The notes: generated by a model not told the origin, from the sequence alone. DNA of 64,000 bases from Bacteroidales bacterium (GCA_004557385.1 SFEA01000004.1:62001-126000); one strand, 5' to 3'. Counted from the stretch's first letter, positions 35,492 to 46,139 are shown. Made by a program: numbers and translations.

Positions 35492-36952
35492 ATGATAAGC
35501 ACCATAATGCTCGCAATATCGCTACTCGATTGGGTGTATGTTATTATCACAGTAGCATACATCTGCACCGTGCTGAGCATCATTTGGGTGGTAATATCCG
35601 AAAACCGCAACCCGGTGAGGTCGCTGGCGTGGATAACCGTGCTGCTTATGGTGCCCGTGGTGGGCATTGTGCTATATATGTTCTTCGGGCGTTCGCTGCG
35701 CAGCACTCTGTTCGTGAGCCAGCGGCTTCGGCGTATGAGCCAACAGGAGCTTAAAGCCTATCAGGTGGACATTGAGCGCCTGGGATTCTCGCAAAACACA
35801 CAACAGACCATCCGTCTTGCCCACACCATGTGCCGCTCCTACTATTTCTCGAACAACAAGGTGGACATCTACACCAACGGTACCGACAAATTCAATGCCC
35901 TGCGTGCCGACTTGCGTGCTGCCACGCAGTATATCAACATGCAATACTACATTTTCGAGAACGACCGCATCGGCAACGAAATACGCAACATTCTCATCGA
36001 AAAAGCACGCCAAGGCGTAAAGGTGCGCATTATCTACGACGGTGTAGGCTCGTTCAACGTCGACAAACGCTTCTTTAAAACCATGCTCGACGCCGGCATC
36101 GAAGCATATCCATTTATGCGAATCAACTTCCCGCAGTTTGCCCAGCGCGTCAATTGGCGCAACCACCGCAAAATAATGGTGATTGACGGCAAATGCGGCT
36201 ACATCGGCGGCATGAATGTTGCCGACCGCTACGTCGACGGCTGCAGCTGGGGCACACGCGGCGTGTGGCGCGACACCCACCTGCGCATCACCGGCCCTGC
36301 TGTGAAGGCGCTGCAACACTCATTTGCCCTCGACTGGAATTTCATGAACAAGCAGGTGCTCAACGACCACATCGCCACCGAGTGGGACGAAACACCCGAC
36401 AGCAAAGCCGGAATACAACTCGTTACAAGCGGTCCGATGAGCGACTGGAACAACATCGCCCTGATGATGCTCAACGCCATCAGCAATGCCAAAAAGTGCG
36501 TATATCTGCAAACACCCTATTTCTTGCCCACCGAAGCACTGCTCAAAGCCTTGCAGACGTCGGCTCTCAGCGGCGTAGACGTGCGCATAATGATTCCGCA
36601 ACGCAGCGACTCCACAATGCTGCGGCTGGCTTCTTACTCCTACGTGAGCGAATGTCTGCGCGCCGGCATAAAATTTCATTTCTTCACCGCCGGTATGCTG
36701 CACTCAAAGGTGCTTATCATCGACGACGAGCTCAGCACCGTGGGCTCAACAAATTTCGACTTCCGCAGCTTCGAGCATAACTACGAAGGCAATGTGTTCA
36801 TCTACGACTCGTCGACCAACGCGCGCCTAAAGCAAACATTCCACACCGACATGGCTGATTGCACCACTTGCTCATATCAGCAATGGATGGCTCGCCCAAA
36901 GGCTAAGCGAATGCTCGAGTCGCTAATCAGATTGCTTAGTCCGGTGCTTTGA
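35492..36952 (+). CDS. cls: cardiolipin synthase
   Basis: 486 residues. Two N-terminal membrane segments are followed by two phospholipase D motifs, NHRKIMVIDGKCGYIGGMN (about residue 222) and LHSKVLIIDDELSTVGSTN (about residue 403), each giving the HxK(x)4D catalytic set. It joins two phosphatidylglycerol molecules to make cardiolipin in the inner membrane. The ispE gene follows after 56 bases. Confidence 0.94.
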   Translation: MISTIMLAISLLDWVYVIITVAYICTVLSIIWVVISENRNPVRSLAWITVLLMVPVVGIVLYMFFGRSLRSTLFVSQRLRRMSQQELKAYQVDIERLGFSQNTQQTIRLAHTMCRSYYFSNNKVDIYTNGTDKFNALRADLRAATQYINMQYYIFENDRIGNEIRNILIEKARQGVKVRIIYDGVGSFNVDKRFFKTMLDAGIEAYPFMRINFPQFAQRVNWRNHRKIMVIDGKCGYIGGMNVADRYVDGCSWGTRGVWRDTHLRITGPAVKALQHSFALDWNFMNKQVLNDHIATEWDETPDSKAGIQLVTSGPMSDWNNIALMMLNAISNAKKCVYLQTPYFLPTEALLKALQTSALSGVDVRIMIPQRSDSTMLRLASYSYVSECLRAGIKFHFFTAGMLHSKVLIIDDELSTVGSTNFDFRSFEHNYEGNVFIYDSSTNARLKQTFHTDMADCTTCSYQQWMARPKAKRMLESLIRLLSPVL

Positions 36953-37008
36953 CGGTGCCAAACTGATTTTTTAAACAACATTCATCATCACAAAAACTGC
37001 ACACTCAC

Positions 37009-37833
37009 ATGATACGATTTCCAAATGCAAAAATCAACCTCGGCTTAAACATAGTAAACCGTCGCCCCGATGGCTATCACGACATCGAAACGGTGTTCTA
37101 CCCAATAAAACTTGAAGATTCACTCGAGATTGTGCCGGCTAAGGACGGTTGTGCAACATCGCTGCACTGCTACGGCCGTCACGTCGACTGCCCTATGGAA
37201 AAGAATCTGGTGACCAAAGCCTATCGCCTGTTGCAACGCGAATTTGGCATCGGCGAAGTGGAGATGCATTTGCTAAAGCACATTCCCGACGGTGCAGGAT
37301 TGGGCGGCGGAAGCAGCGACGCCTCGAATGCGCTAATCATTCTCAACCAACTGTTCCAACTCAACCTCTCGCCCGACCAACTTGCACAACGGGCTGCCAC
37401 ACTGGGCGCCGACTGCCCTTTCTTCATCTACAACACACCGGTGATGGCAACCGGCATTGGCGACGTGTTCAGCAACGTGGACATTGACCTTAGCGGTTAC
37501 CGCCTGTTGCTGGTGAAACCCGACGTGTATGTGCCCACAGCACAAGCCTACGCCAAAGTCACTCCTCACAAATCAGAAAAACCGATTCCGGAAATACTGA
37601 AAATGCCCATAGCCGAATGGCGACACCACCTTAAAAACGATTTCGAACAAAGCGTTTTTGCCCAACACCCGGTGCTTGCCAGCATCAAGGACACCATATA
37701 TCAAGCCGGCGCAATCTACGCCTCGATGAGCGGCTCGGGGTCATCGATGTTCGGGATATTCAGCGATGCCAATATGGCAGAACAAGCCATGCTCAATTTC
37801 ATCGATTGCGACACTTATAACATCAAATTGTAA
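37009..37833 (+). CDS. ispE: 4-diphosphocytidyl-2-C-methyl-D-erythritol kinase
   Basis: 274 residues, GHMP kinase family. The N-terminus FPNAKINLGLNIVNRRPDGYH and the ATP-binding motif PDGAGLGGGSSDASNALI (about residue 93), plus the C-terminal MSGSGSSMFGIF, identify it. Fourth step of the non-mevalonate isoprenoid pathway. Confidence 0.96.
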   Translation: MIRFPNAKINLGLNIVNRRPDGYHDIETVFYPIKLEDSLEIVPAKDGCATSLHCYGRHVDCPMEKNLVTKAYRLLQREFGIGEVEMHLLKHIPDGAGLGGGSSDASNALIILNQLFQLNLSPDQLAQRAATLGADCPFFIYNTPVMATGIGDVFSNVDIDLSGYRLLLVKPDVYVPTAQAYAKVTPHKSEKPIPEILKMPIAEWRHHLKNDFEQSVFAQHPVLASIKDTIYQAGAIYASMSGSGSSMFGIFSDANMAEQAMLNFIDCDTYNIKL

Positions 37834-37917
37834 ATATTTTTCGTCACATTTTGCAGTTTGGCAAAATCTTTGCTATAAGAATTGTGTAGTTACACATTAT
37901 AAATAGCTAAGATAAAC

Positions 37918-38526
37918 ATGTCAGAAAACAAGAAACAAGACGAACAAACGCAAGAACAAGAACAAAATACTGAGGCAACGGCTCAAGACACTGCCGCAGC
38001 CACCGACAATGCGCCCGCTCAAGATGCCGAAAACACCGATGAGCAAGCTGCCAACGAGTCTGAGGAAACCCCTGAGGACAAGATTGCCCAGCTAACCAAG
38101 CAAATCGAAGACGAAAAGAAAGAATATCTCTTCCTTATGGCTGAATTCGACAACTTCCGCAAGCGCACCATCCGCGAGAAAGCCGAACTGATTCGCAACG
38201 GCGCCGAGAAGGCGTTGGGTGACATGTTGCCCATTGTCGACGACTTTGAGCGTGCCATCAAGGCTAACGAGAACGCCGACGACATCGATGCTGTGAAAGA
38301 AGGTTTCAGCCTCATCTACAACAAGTTCATCAAATATCTCGAAAAGAACCAGGTGAAGGCTATGCAATCCACCGGATGCGAATTCAACACCGAGATGCAC
38401 GAAGCAGTGACCACATTCCCTGCCCCCGACGAAAGCATGAAAGGCAAAATTATCGACACTGTGCTCACCGGCTACACAATCAACGACAAGGTGCTACGCC
38501 ACGCAAAAGTGGTTGTCGGTCAATAA
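37918..38526 (+). CDS. grpE: nucleotide exchange factor GrpE
   Basis: 202 residues. The first 60 are acidic and glutamine-rich, then comes a long helix (about 60-130) with the conserved FDNFRKRTIREKAEL, and a C-terminal beta domain with the typical NTEMHEAVTTFP. Releases ADP from DnaK. The dnaJ gene follows after 44 bases. I did not find a CIRCE (HrcA) operator upstream. Confidence 0.95.
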   Translation: MSENKKQDEQTQEQEQNTEATAQDTAAATDNAPAQDAENTDEQAANESEETPEDKIAQLTKQIEDEKKEYLFLMAEFDNFRKRTIREKAELIRNGAEKALGDMLPIVDDFERAIKANENADDIDAVKEGFSLIYNKFIKYLEKNQVKAMQSTGCEFNTEMHEAVTTFPAPDESMKGKIIDTVLTGYTINDKVLRHAKVVVGQ

Positions 38527-38570
38527 CATCATCTTTTCATGAAAAAGTGATAAATCCATTTTAGAGAGTT

Positions 38571-39746
38571 ATGGCAGAAAAAAGAGATTATTACGAAGTG
38601 CTTGGCGTGAGCAAAAACGCCACCGACGACGAACTGAAGAAAGCCTACCGCAAGGTGGCTATGAAATATCACCCCGACCGACAAAGCGACAAAAGCGATG
38701 CCGAGAAGAAAGAAGCTGAAGAGAAATTCAAAGAAGCAGCCGAAGCCTATAGCGTGCTTAGCGACAAGGACAAGCGTGCGCGTTACGACCAATTTGGCCA
38801 TGCCGGCGTGAACGGCGGCGCAGGTGGCGGCTTTGGCGGCGGATTCTCAAACATCAACGACATCTTCTCGCAATTCGGCGACATCTTTGGCAGCGGTTTC
38901 GGCGGATTTGGCGGATTCGGCGGATTTGGCGGCAGCAGCCGTGGCGGCAGTCGCGTTAACCGCGGCTCCGACCTGCGCGTGCGCGTGCGCGTCAACCTCA
39001 AGGAGGTGGCTCACGGCGTAGAAAAGAAGCTGAAAATACCTCGCATGGTGGCTTGCCCCGACTGTAAAGGCACCGGCGCAAAGAACGGCACCGAATTCAC
39101 CACCTGTTCGCATTGCCACGGCTCAGGCGTGATTACCACAGTGAAGCAAACATTCCTCGGCGCTATGCAAACCCAAACTACTTGCCCCACCTGTAAAGGC
39201 GAAGGCAAAATCATCAAAGAGAAATGCCCTAAATGCGGCGGAATGGGTTTGGAACGCAAGGAGCAAGTGGTGAGCGTTAACATCCCGGCAGGCGTGGCTG
39301 ACGGAATGATGCTGCGCATGCAAGGCTACGGCAACGATGCCCGTGGCGGCGGCGTGCCGGGCGACCTAATCATTCAAATCGAAGAAGAAGCCGACAAGGA
39401 GCTGCAACGCGATGGCGAAGACCTCATCTACAACCTCATGCTCGACTTCCCTACTGCCGTGTTCGGCGGCAAGGTGGAAGTGCCCACCGTCGACGGACGC
39501 GTGCGACTCACCATCGACCCAGGAACACAGCCAGGCAAGGTGCTGCGACTTCGCAACAAGGGCCTGCCTTCGCCAAACGGCTACGGCAACGGCGACATGC
39601 TTGTAAACATCATGGTGTACGTGCCTGAGCACCTCAACAGCGAGGAGCGACGCGCCATTGAAATGCTGCGTGACTCCGAAAACATCAAGCCCTCGGAATC
39701 AACCAAGAAACGCATGTTCGACCGCCTGCGCCACATTTTCGATTGA
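38571..39746 (+). CDS. dnaJ: chaperone protein DnaJ
   Basis: 391 residues. J domain with HPD in MKYHPDRQSDKSDAEKKEA (the family usually has a shorter helix III entry), a Gly/Phe-rich linker (GGFGGFGGFGG), and four zinc-binding CxxCxGxG repeats: CPDCKGTG, CSHCHGSG, CPTCKGEG and CPKCGGMG. The C-terminal substrate-binding domains are complete. Type I DnaJ, working with DnaK and GrpE. Confidence 0.96.
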   Translation: MAEKRDYYEVLGVSKNATDDELKKAYRKVAMKYHPDRQSDKSDAEKKEAEEKFKEAAEAYSVLSDKDKRARYDQFGHAGVNGGAGGGFGGGFSNINDIFSQFGDIFGSGFGGFGGFGGFGGSSRGGSRVNRGSDLRVRVRVNLKEVAHGVEKKLKIPRMVACPDCKGTGAKNGTEFTTCSHCHGSGVITTVKQTFLGAMQTQTTCPTCKGEGKIIKEKCPKCGGMGLERKEQVVSVNIPAGVADGMMLRMQGYGNDARGGGVPGDLIIQIEEEADKELQRDGEDLIYNLMLDFPTAVFGGKVEVPTVDGRVRLTIDPGTQPGKVLRLRNKGLPSPNGYGNGDMLVNIMVYVPEHLNSEERRAIEMLRDSENIKPSESTKKRMFDRLRHIFD

Positions 39747-39770
39747 ATCAGATTTTATAAACATCACGAT

Positions 39771-39806
39771 AAAAGGATTGGCACCGCAAATGCCAATCCT
39801 TTTTTT
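39771..39806 (+). terminator. intrinsic terminator after dnaJ
   Basis: AAGGATTGGCA (39773-39783) pairs perfectly with TGCCAATCCTT (39791-39801), followed by more T residues to 39806. Confidence 0.88.
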
Positions 39807-39813
39807 CATACAA

Positions 39814-39855
39814 TAAAAACGGGGGATACTGTGCAGAAGTAATGCAGCATCCCCC
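39814..39855 (-). terminator. intrinsic terminator after the giant secreted protein gene
   Basis: GGGGGAT (39821-39827) pairs with ATCCCCC (39849-39855), with further CTG/CAG pairing inside. On the minus strand the stem is followed by CGTTTTTATT. It is about 57 bases after that gene's stop. Confidence 0.8.
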
Positions 39856-39911
39856 ATAATAAACAATTAGATTTAATGCAATCTAACCGAAAAACTCAAG
39901 TTACTTTTATA

Positions 39912-42900
39912 TTACATTTTCACAAACTGCTTTTTAACTATGCCCTTTTGGGTGTCAACCTGAATTACATACACGCCACTTGTCAATGCGCTCACATTGA
40001 TTGGTGCATTATCAACAACCTGATAAGTGCCAACAAGCTGACCACTAATCGAATAAATGCTCACTTGTGTTTCATCGTCAATGCCCGACACATACAGCAC
40101 ATCGCTCGCAGGCACAGGATAAACACTCACATCGCCTTCAGATTTAGCAGCATCGCCAATGCTCGAAGGTTTGGCGGCACCAAGTTGGTCGAGGCACACA
40201 TAGGCAGGAACTCCGCTTTGCGAAGCAGAAAGTGTCACTGTGAGCTTAACCACATTGCCAAGGCTGCTCAAGTCCACCCATTTCCATTGTTTCAACATAT
40301 AGTGCTCAGCTTCATTTTCCGAAGTGTAATCGGCGAGATAATAATCCACCGCATTGGCGTTATTGTCGGCATCATAACCAGTGAATGTCACTTTCAAGTA
40401 GTCGCCGGTTGTAAATGCTTTTGTGTAACTATCGCCTTCGGTCATGCTCTTAACAGCCCATGCCGAGTTATTGATATATACACCAGGTATAGTTACACCT
40501 TCAACACTATTGGTCACCTCGATGGTAGGAGTAGAGTAATAACCCGAGTATACTACCGCATACGAACCGGTGTTATCAGCACCGCCACCAGCAGCATTGT
40601 TATATTGGTCGTTGAGCGTTGAATAGACATTGCTTGTGCTGTTGGCATAAGCAAACGATTCCCAATAGTTCCACGACGTTATCTTATAGTTGCTAAAGGC
40701 AAACGAACCGCTGTAGAACGTGTCGCCGCTGTCAACATCGCCATTCCACCACGAGTTTTCGGCAAGATAATTATCGTCGAATGTGGCATTTGCCATATCG
40801 CCAAGCACATACACTGCGGTTTTAGCCTCGCAACTCTGGCCGTCGGCACTAGTCACCGTCAATCGGTATTGACTTGTAACCCTCGGACTAATTGTGAGAG
40901 TCGATTCGGTGCCAACCACTTCGTTCATCTGATTGCGCCACTCGTAGGTGTATGGTTCGTCACCGCCACTCACTGTTGGTTCAATGGTCACACTTGCGCC
41001 GGCATCAACAAGGTCGTAAATAGCCGACAAATCAAGGTTCAGCTCGGTGATAGTGCGATTTGTTGTAATTACATCGGTAGCCACCACTCCCGATTGAACC
41101 CCAAGTGCGCTCACCGCCAAGAAGTAAGCCTTATAATCGGTCTGCTGGCTGAGGTCGGCAAACGACGATGTCACCTCGGCATCGGCAACGCAGTCAACAG
41201 CATCACAGGCAAGCATTGCTTCGGCATCAGGAGCATCCTCGTCGGCTTTCTGCAATTTAGCGTACAATTTGCCACTAACGTTCCACTTGGTCTTCACACT
41301 TATTGCCACATCGCTCACACTGCTAACTGTCGGATAGCCTTCGGCAATTACCGGAGTTTCCGTTGCTATTTCGGCATATTCATAGGCGCCATAGGTTGGA
41401 GCGGAAGCACTGCGCGCTGTGCCATTGATGTCAACAGCCACCTCAGTCAAAGGTGTTGCTCCACACATGTTGCCGGCAGCCATTAGCCTGAGGTCGGTTT
41501 CACTCACAAACTCAGCTTTTTCGCAAATGCTTGCTTCATCACCCGTAATCAAAGCATAATCGGCGAGTGTTGTAGCCAAATCTTTCACAAGTACATCGCC
41601 GGCAGCATAATAGGCATTATTCTTCAATGCCAATGCCTTCATGTGCGCCTCGCTGTTGAGATAAAGCACAGCCGAACCGGTGGCAAAACTTTGCATTAGG
41701 TTGTTTTCAATCGTAGTGTTTGCAAAATCTACGGTTGTTCCGCCTGTATAGAAGGCATATCCAGCCTCGCCGCCCACACGCACTGTGTTATAAAGCACCT
41801 TCATGTTGCGCGAATCAGCAGCAAGATACAATGCCGAACTATAAGCATTTGGCGAAGCAGTCACCGAAATCACATTATTGTAAATCATTGCCGGACGGGC
41901 ATCGTCGCCTTGCGTGGTGTTGCGAATATACAAGCCATTGCTATAATAAGCCTGTGTATTGATGAGCACATTATTTCGCACAATCAGCTCACCTCGGCAA
42001 CGCGAAATGTCGATACTGCTATAATTAGTCTTTTGTGTCTTGGTTGATGTTACCACATTTCCTTCAATAAGGGCATCGGTTTCGTCGGTCACATATATAC
42101 CCTTCGAGCCGGCATCGGTCACGCTATTGCCACGCACCACCAATCCTTGTTCTCTGGTGTATCCCAAATAGCTTGTTCCTCCAAGATACAATGCTATATA
42201 TCCACCTTCGAGCACACAGTTCTCAATGGTCATGAAATCGTTGTTGCAAGCCTCCTCGTTGAGTGCTTCGGCCTTCACCATGCTCATCCCCGACGAGCCG
42301 GTAACCACCGGGTCGGCTTTCACTACACAATTACGGAGTGTGAAGTGGCGACTCTGATTGTAGACATGCACTGCATAAGGGTACGACTGGCTTTGTGGCT
42401 CAAAGCTCAGGTTCTCGAGGGTAACATAGGGCGTGTGCACTACTGCAAACATGCCGTATTTTGTTTCGCCATATGCTGGTTCGGAGTATCCCGAGCCGGT
42501 AATCACCACCTTTGTGCGGTCACCCGATTGCGAAGCGAACTTAATGGTATGTTCAGCCGATACGCCATCAACCTGATTAATCATCACGTTTTCGGCATAA
42601 GTGCCGTCTTCAATCAAGAAAGTCACAGCGCCTTCAATGCCATCGGCAAGCGCTTCCACAGCCTCGCCTATGGTTGCATAATCAGCCTCGCCCGACGAGC
42701 CTATTGTGTATTCGCCACTCAACCCCTCGGTCACGCTGCGGGTGGCGGCAACTGCATCAATCTTCTCGGCAGCAACGTCTTCACCGCCTATGGTCAGCGA
42801 TGCCAACCGGGCTGTTATGGCATTGTCCTTTTGTGCATCGGCGGCAACATCCACCGCAAGCCAGAAATTGTATTCGCCATCCGATTCAAGCCAGACTTCC

Positions 42901-45900
42901 TCGGCAGGAACAAGCACGACCTCGCCGTCGGCCGGCACCGAACTGGCAAGCAGCTTGCCGTTGCCGAAGTTTTGAGCCGAAGCAGTGTAATAGAGTTTCG
43001 CCACTGCAATGTCGCTTGCCGCGGTGGTGCCGTCGAACGTAAACTTGAAGGCATCTACCGACAACGCATTCTTGTCGCCCGTCACATCCATTTTCACCCT
43101 CAGCAGTTCAGCATCGGTCGAACCCCGCACAATTGTGCTTTTGCCCGAAGCAGCAGCCGAAGCAACGGCAGTCACCTCGTAGTTTTCACGCTGATGAAGT
43201 GCAATTTCAACCTCAAATCCATCGGTGAGCGTTGCATACGACGAAGTGACAAAACGCACCGTAATCGAGCCGTCGGCAGCCTTCGACACCAAATCAACCG
43301 GGCCGGTGGTGCCGCTGAAATATGTTGATGTGCCAAGCAGATTGTCGGCATTCACCTCTCTGCCACTATATAGATAGAACTTGCCGGTTCCGGTGGCAAA
43401 CTGCTTCGTGGTGATGCTCACAATGGCATCTTCCTTGCCCGGCACAAATGTCACAGTGCCATCAAACCCTTTTGAGAATTTTCCGTCGGGGCCGCCATCG
43501 TCATAGAGGAGCAACGAGCGTGTCACGGTCACCACTCCATTATCGCCATTTGCCAAAATCATCTGATTCTTCACCGTGCACTCCCCTTGCGGGTCGCCCT
43601 CGGCAACACTGATTGTTTCGCCGTCGGCAGTGGTTATCGACACAAGTTTTGCATCAATCACGGCATCGCTCTCGGCATCAGCCGACACATCTGCCACCAC
43701 CCACAAATAGTGGTGCTCGCCCGACAATGCCAACGAGCCGTTCACCTGCAAATCGCCTTCGCCCGGTTCGGAAATGCTACCGAACTCTGTGTCGGCATTG
43801 GCAAAATCGCTGTTGTCGGCCGAACTCATCACTGCAATCTTGTCGACACTCGCATGTGTACCTTTCAGGTTGATGGTGACGCCGCTCAGTTTCTTGGTAG
43901 TGAGCGTGCCTTCGGTTGCAACATCAACACACAGCAACGCTACCGATTTGCTGCCCGGAGTGACATTGCCGTTGCCAACTTGACTGACATTCACACCCGT
44001 TATGGTCATATCGTGGTCAACAAAAGGCTTAACGGTAGCCTTCCATCCTGTTCCGGCATAATAGCTTGCCTCGGTGTTAGGATTAAACCTGATTGTAAGC
44101 GAACCATCGGCAGCGGTTGAATAAAGTTTCTTGCCCGGACCCTTTGCAGCCTCGTCGGAAGAACTTAACTTCCACAACAGATTGTTGCTGTCGGCAGTAG
44201 TGCCGCTATACACCTCAAACACAGCCTTAACGCCGTAGCTCGACGATGAGTAATACACATCAAAGTCGCTAAACTCAATCACTGCCTTGGCGTTGGCATC
44301 GGCAGGAGTGAATGTAACTATATAATCAGCCAACTCATATTCATACTTCGAAGGGCTTATTGTGCTTTTCGTGTCGGTGAATGTCCATGTATCGTAGATG
44401 GTGTGGCTGTGAGTTCCAATCACGGCACGGCACACATTGTCAACCGTGCGACTGGCGCTCACCGCCGTTGCCGGAGCATTCTTCACATCGCTGATAGTTA
44501 CATCGTCAAGCGACAAGCCAAGCACCTGACCGTTGAGGGCATCGTCAGCCACGTCAACAGTCACGGCAAAATAATTGTTACCTTCAGCCAATGGTTGCTC
44601 ACCGGCAACAATCACTTTTTCGCCAGAAACCTGAGCTTCGCCAAACAAATTGGAGGTTGAGAAATCGGATTTCTCGCCAAGATAATACACTTTCACGCTC
44701 TTAATAGCCGAAGCACCTTGGCTCACGCCGAGGTCAATGGCACTTACTTTCAGCGGGTTCAACTGATTGTCGGCACTGACATTAACCAGAAGGAATTGCG
44801 AATCTGTTTCGCCTGCAGCCAAAGTAGCTTCGCTGACAACGCTGCCCGTCACCGATTTCAACGTCATATCGCCAGGCACGAACTGCGATACTGTCGCCTC
44901 CCAGCCATCGGCAGGAACACCGGTGATGCTTGTCAATGTCACTGTCAACGAGCCGTCGTCGGCTGTCGATTTCACAATCTTGCTGCTCTCGCTGAGCAAC
45001 GTATAAAGCAAATTTTCCTCATCGACGGTGCGTCCGTTATATATCTTCAGAACATCGTTCTTCCCCACCGACGACGTGTTGAATATGGCAAGTTTTGTAA
45101 AATCAATCTTCACCTTGCTGCCATCGGTGGCAGGTACGAACGTCGCCTGACCCACAAAGTTGAGTGCAATCTTGCCGCTCTTGCCGCCATCGTCGTAGAA
45201 TTCGGCATCGTCGCCGATGGTGTAGACCGCGGCAGCCGATGGCATCAATATCACATTGTCAACCACCACGCCATCGCCTTGCGCCACATCGGGAGTGCGC
45301 ACCTCGCCCGACACCTTCACTGTACCTATGGCAAGCGTAGGGATTGTGCCACTCGCATCAGGCAACACATCAGCCACCACTATATAATCATTCGATTTTG
45401 GCTTCAGCGTGATGTTCGTAGCTTTTAGTTCGTCGCCTGTAGCCGCTGCCGTAGCAAGCAGATTGTCGTCAGACACCGACCCTTTGTAGAGCCGCACATT
45501 GCTCACCTGGTCACTTCCGGCAAGCGCACTGCAGTCGATGCTCAGTTCGTCGAGCGTCAATGCATTGCTGCCGCCGTCGGTAACAATGCTAACCCCGTAA
45601 ATAGTCTGATTCTTGCTGCCTCGGCTCACACTGCCAAGTCCGGTCATCACCGAAGTGCTCACATATTCCATGTCTTTGGCAGGAACCGATGTCACAGTTG
45701 CCTTCCATCCCGAGCCTGAGCCCGAGCCCTTGCAGTGATAGAGCACCGATAGTTGCCCCGAAGTGGCACTATAACTTTGTCCTGCGGTGTTTCCGCTCAA
45801 CTCTGCCAGATAGCCCGCCTTCACTTCGGTGTCGTGGTAACTCGTCCAGCCTGCGTCGCCGTCGTAAATGTAGAGCTTCGCCACCCCACCCAAGTCAAGT

Positions 45901-46139
45901 TCCTCGAAGGTGATTGTCAACAAATCGCCCTCATTGGCAGGCACAAAACGCACATAGCCGGCAAAGTAGCTCTTGGTATTGCTACTGGGGCCTCCCATGT
46001 CGTAGAACGTGATTGTCCCATCAACCACCTTTTTCTCGATAAAGCCGTCCTTGGTGGGCATTGTGTAGTCGTCGGCATGCACTGCCAAGGCAAAGCACGC
46101 CATTGCAACCAACACAAACAAATGTAGAAATCTTTTCAT
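39912..46139 (-). CDS. giant secreted multidomain protein with T9SS-like C-terminal domain
   Basis: 2075 residues. A signal peptide (MKRFLHLFVLVAMACFALAVHA) is followed by four repeats, each a CUB-like domain (YDxGGPxG...VTFVP... and LYIYDG- or YSGREV-type strands, starting near residues 20, 305, 580 and 875) plus a beta-sandwich like that of sialidase N-terminal domains. Next come a parallel beta-helix region (about 1143-1470), an Fn3-like part, an Ig/PKD-like part, a DUF4465-like domain (from about 1786, FDDNYLAENSWWNGD), and a C-terminal sorting-type domain (from about 2001, SVYPVPASDVLYVSG ... GVYVIQVDT ... KKQFVKM). It is probably exported across the outer membrane by a type IX-like system and attached to the surface. 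No catalytic motif is recognised. A cobalamin riboswitch lies upstream. Confidence 0.88.
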   Translation of the reverse strand: MKRFLHLFVLVAMACFALAVHADDYTMPTKDGFIEKKVVDGTITFYDMGGPSSNTKSYFAGYVRFVPANEGDLLTITFEELDLGGVAKLYIYDGDAGWTSYHDTEVKAGYLAELSGNTAGQSYSATSGQLSVLYHCKGSGSGSGWKATVTSVPAKDMEYVSTSVMTGLGSVSRGSKNQTIYGVSIVTDGGSNALTLDELSIDCSALAGSDQVSNVRLYKGSVSDDNLLATAAATGDELKATNITLKPKSNDYIVVADVLPDASGTIPTLAIGTVKVSGEVRTPDVAQGDGVVVDNVILMPSAAAVYTIGDDAEFYDDGGKSGKIALNFVGQATFVPATDGSKVKIDFTKLAIFNTSSVGKNDVLKIYNGRTVDEENLLYTLLSESSKIVKSTADDGSLTVTLTSITGVPADGWEATVSQFVPGDMTLKSVTGSVVSEATLAAGETDSQFLLVNVSADNQLNPLKVSAIDLGVSQGASAIKSVKVYYLGEKSDFSTSNLFGEAQVSGEKVIVAGEQPLAEGNNYFAVTVDVADDALNGQVLGLSLDDVTISDVKNAPATAVSASRTVDNVCRAVIGTHSHTIYDTWTFTDTKSTISPSKYEYELADYIVTFTPADANAKAVIEFSDFDVYYSSSSYGVKAVFEVYSGTTADSNNLLWKLSSSDEAAKGPGKKLYSTAADGSLTIRFNPNTEASYYAGTGWKATVKPFVDHDMTITGVNVSQVGNGNVTPGSKSVALLCVDVATEGTLTTKKLSGVTINLKGTHASVDKIAVMSSADNSDFANADTEFGSISEPGEGDLQVNGSLALSGEHHYLWVVADVSADAESDAVIDAKLVSITTADGETISVAEGDPQGECTVKNQMILANGDNGVVTVTRSLLLYDDGGPDGKFSKGFDGTVTFVPGKEDAIVSITTKQFATGTGKFYLYSGREVNADNLLGTSTYFSGTTGPVDLVSKAADGSITVRFVTSSYATLTDGFEVEIALHQRENYEVTAVASAAASGKSTIVRGSTDAELLRVKMDVTGDKNALSVDAFKFTFDGTTAASDIAVAKLYYTASAQNFGNGKLLASSVPADGEVVLVPAEEVWLESDGEYNFWLAVDVAADAQKDNAITARLASLTIGGEDVAAEKIDAVAATRSVTEGLSGEYTIGSSGEADYATIGEAVEALADGIEGAVTFLIEDGTYAENVMINQVDGVSAEHTIKFASQSGDRTKVVITGSGYSEPAYGETKYGMFAVVHTPYVTLENLSFEPQSQSYPYAVHVYNQSRHFTLRNCVVKADPVVTGSSGMSMVKAEALNEEACNNDFMTIENCVLEGGYIALYLGGTSYLGYTREQGLVVRGNSVTDAGSKGIYVTDETDALIEGNVVTSTKTQKTNYSSIDISRCRGELIVRNNVLINTQAYYSNGLYIRNTTQGDDARPAMIYNNVISVTASPNAYSSALYLAADSRNMKVLYNTVRVGGEAGYAFYTGGTTVDFANTTIENNLMQSFATGSAVLYLNSEAHMKALALKNNAYYAAGDVLVKDLATTLADYALITGDEASICEKAEFVSETDLRLMAAGNMCGATPLTEVAVDINGTARSASAPTYGAYEYAEIATETPVIAEGYPTVSSVSDVAISVKTKWNVSGKLYAKLQKADEDAPDAEAMLACDAVDCVADAEVTSSFADLSQQTDYKAYFLAVSALGVQSGVVATDVITTNRTITELNLDLSAIYDLVDAGASVTIEPTVSGGDEPYTYEWRNQMNEVVGTESTLTISPRVTSQYRLTVTSADGQSCEAKTAVYVLGDMANATFDDNYLAENSWWNGDVDSGDTFYSGSFAFSNYKITSWNYWESFAYANSTSNVYSTLNDQYNNAAGGGADNTGSYAVVYSGYYSTPTIEVTNSVEGVTIPGVYINNSAWAVKSMTEGDSYTKAFTTGDYLKVTFTGYDADNNANAVDYYLADYTSENEAEHYMLKQWKWVDLSSLGNVVKLTVTLSASQSGVPAYVCLDQLGAAKPSSIGDAAKSEGDVSVYPVPASDVLYVSGIDDETQVSIYSISGQLVGTYQVVDNAPINVSALTSGVYVIQVDTQKGIVKKQFVKM

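Noticed and set aside
37834..37917. CIRCE/HrcA operator upstream of grpE
   Set aside because: No TTAGCACTC-type inverted repeat is present in the gap.
42147..43328. 393-codon plus-strand frame opposite the giant secreted protein gene
   Set aside because: Antisense shadow; the minus-strand frame has clear domains, a signal peptide and a terminator.
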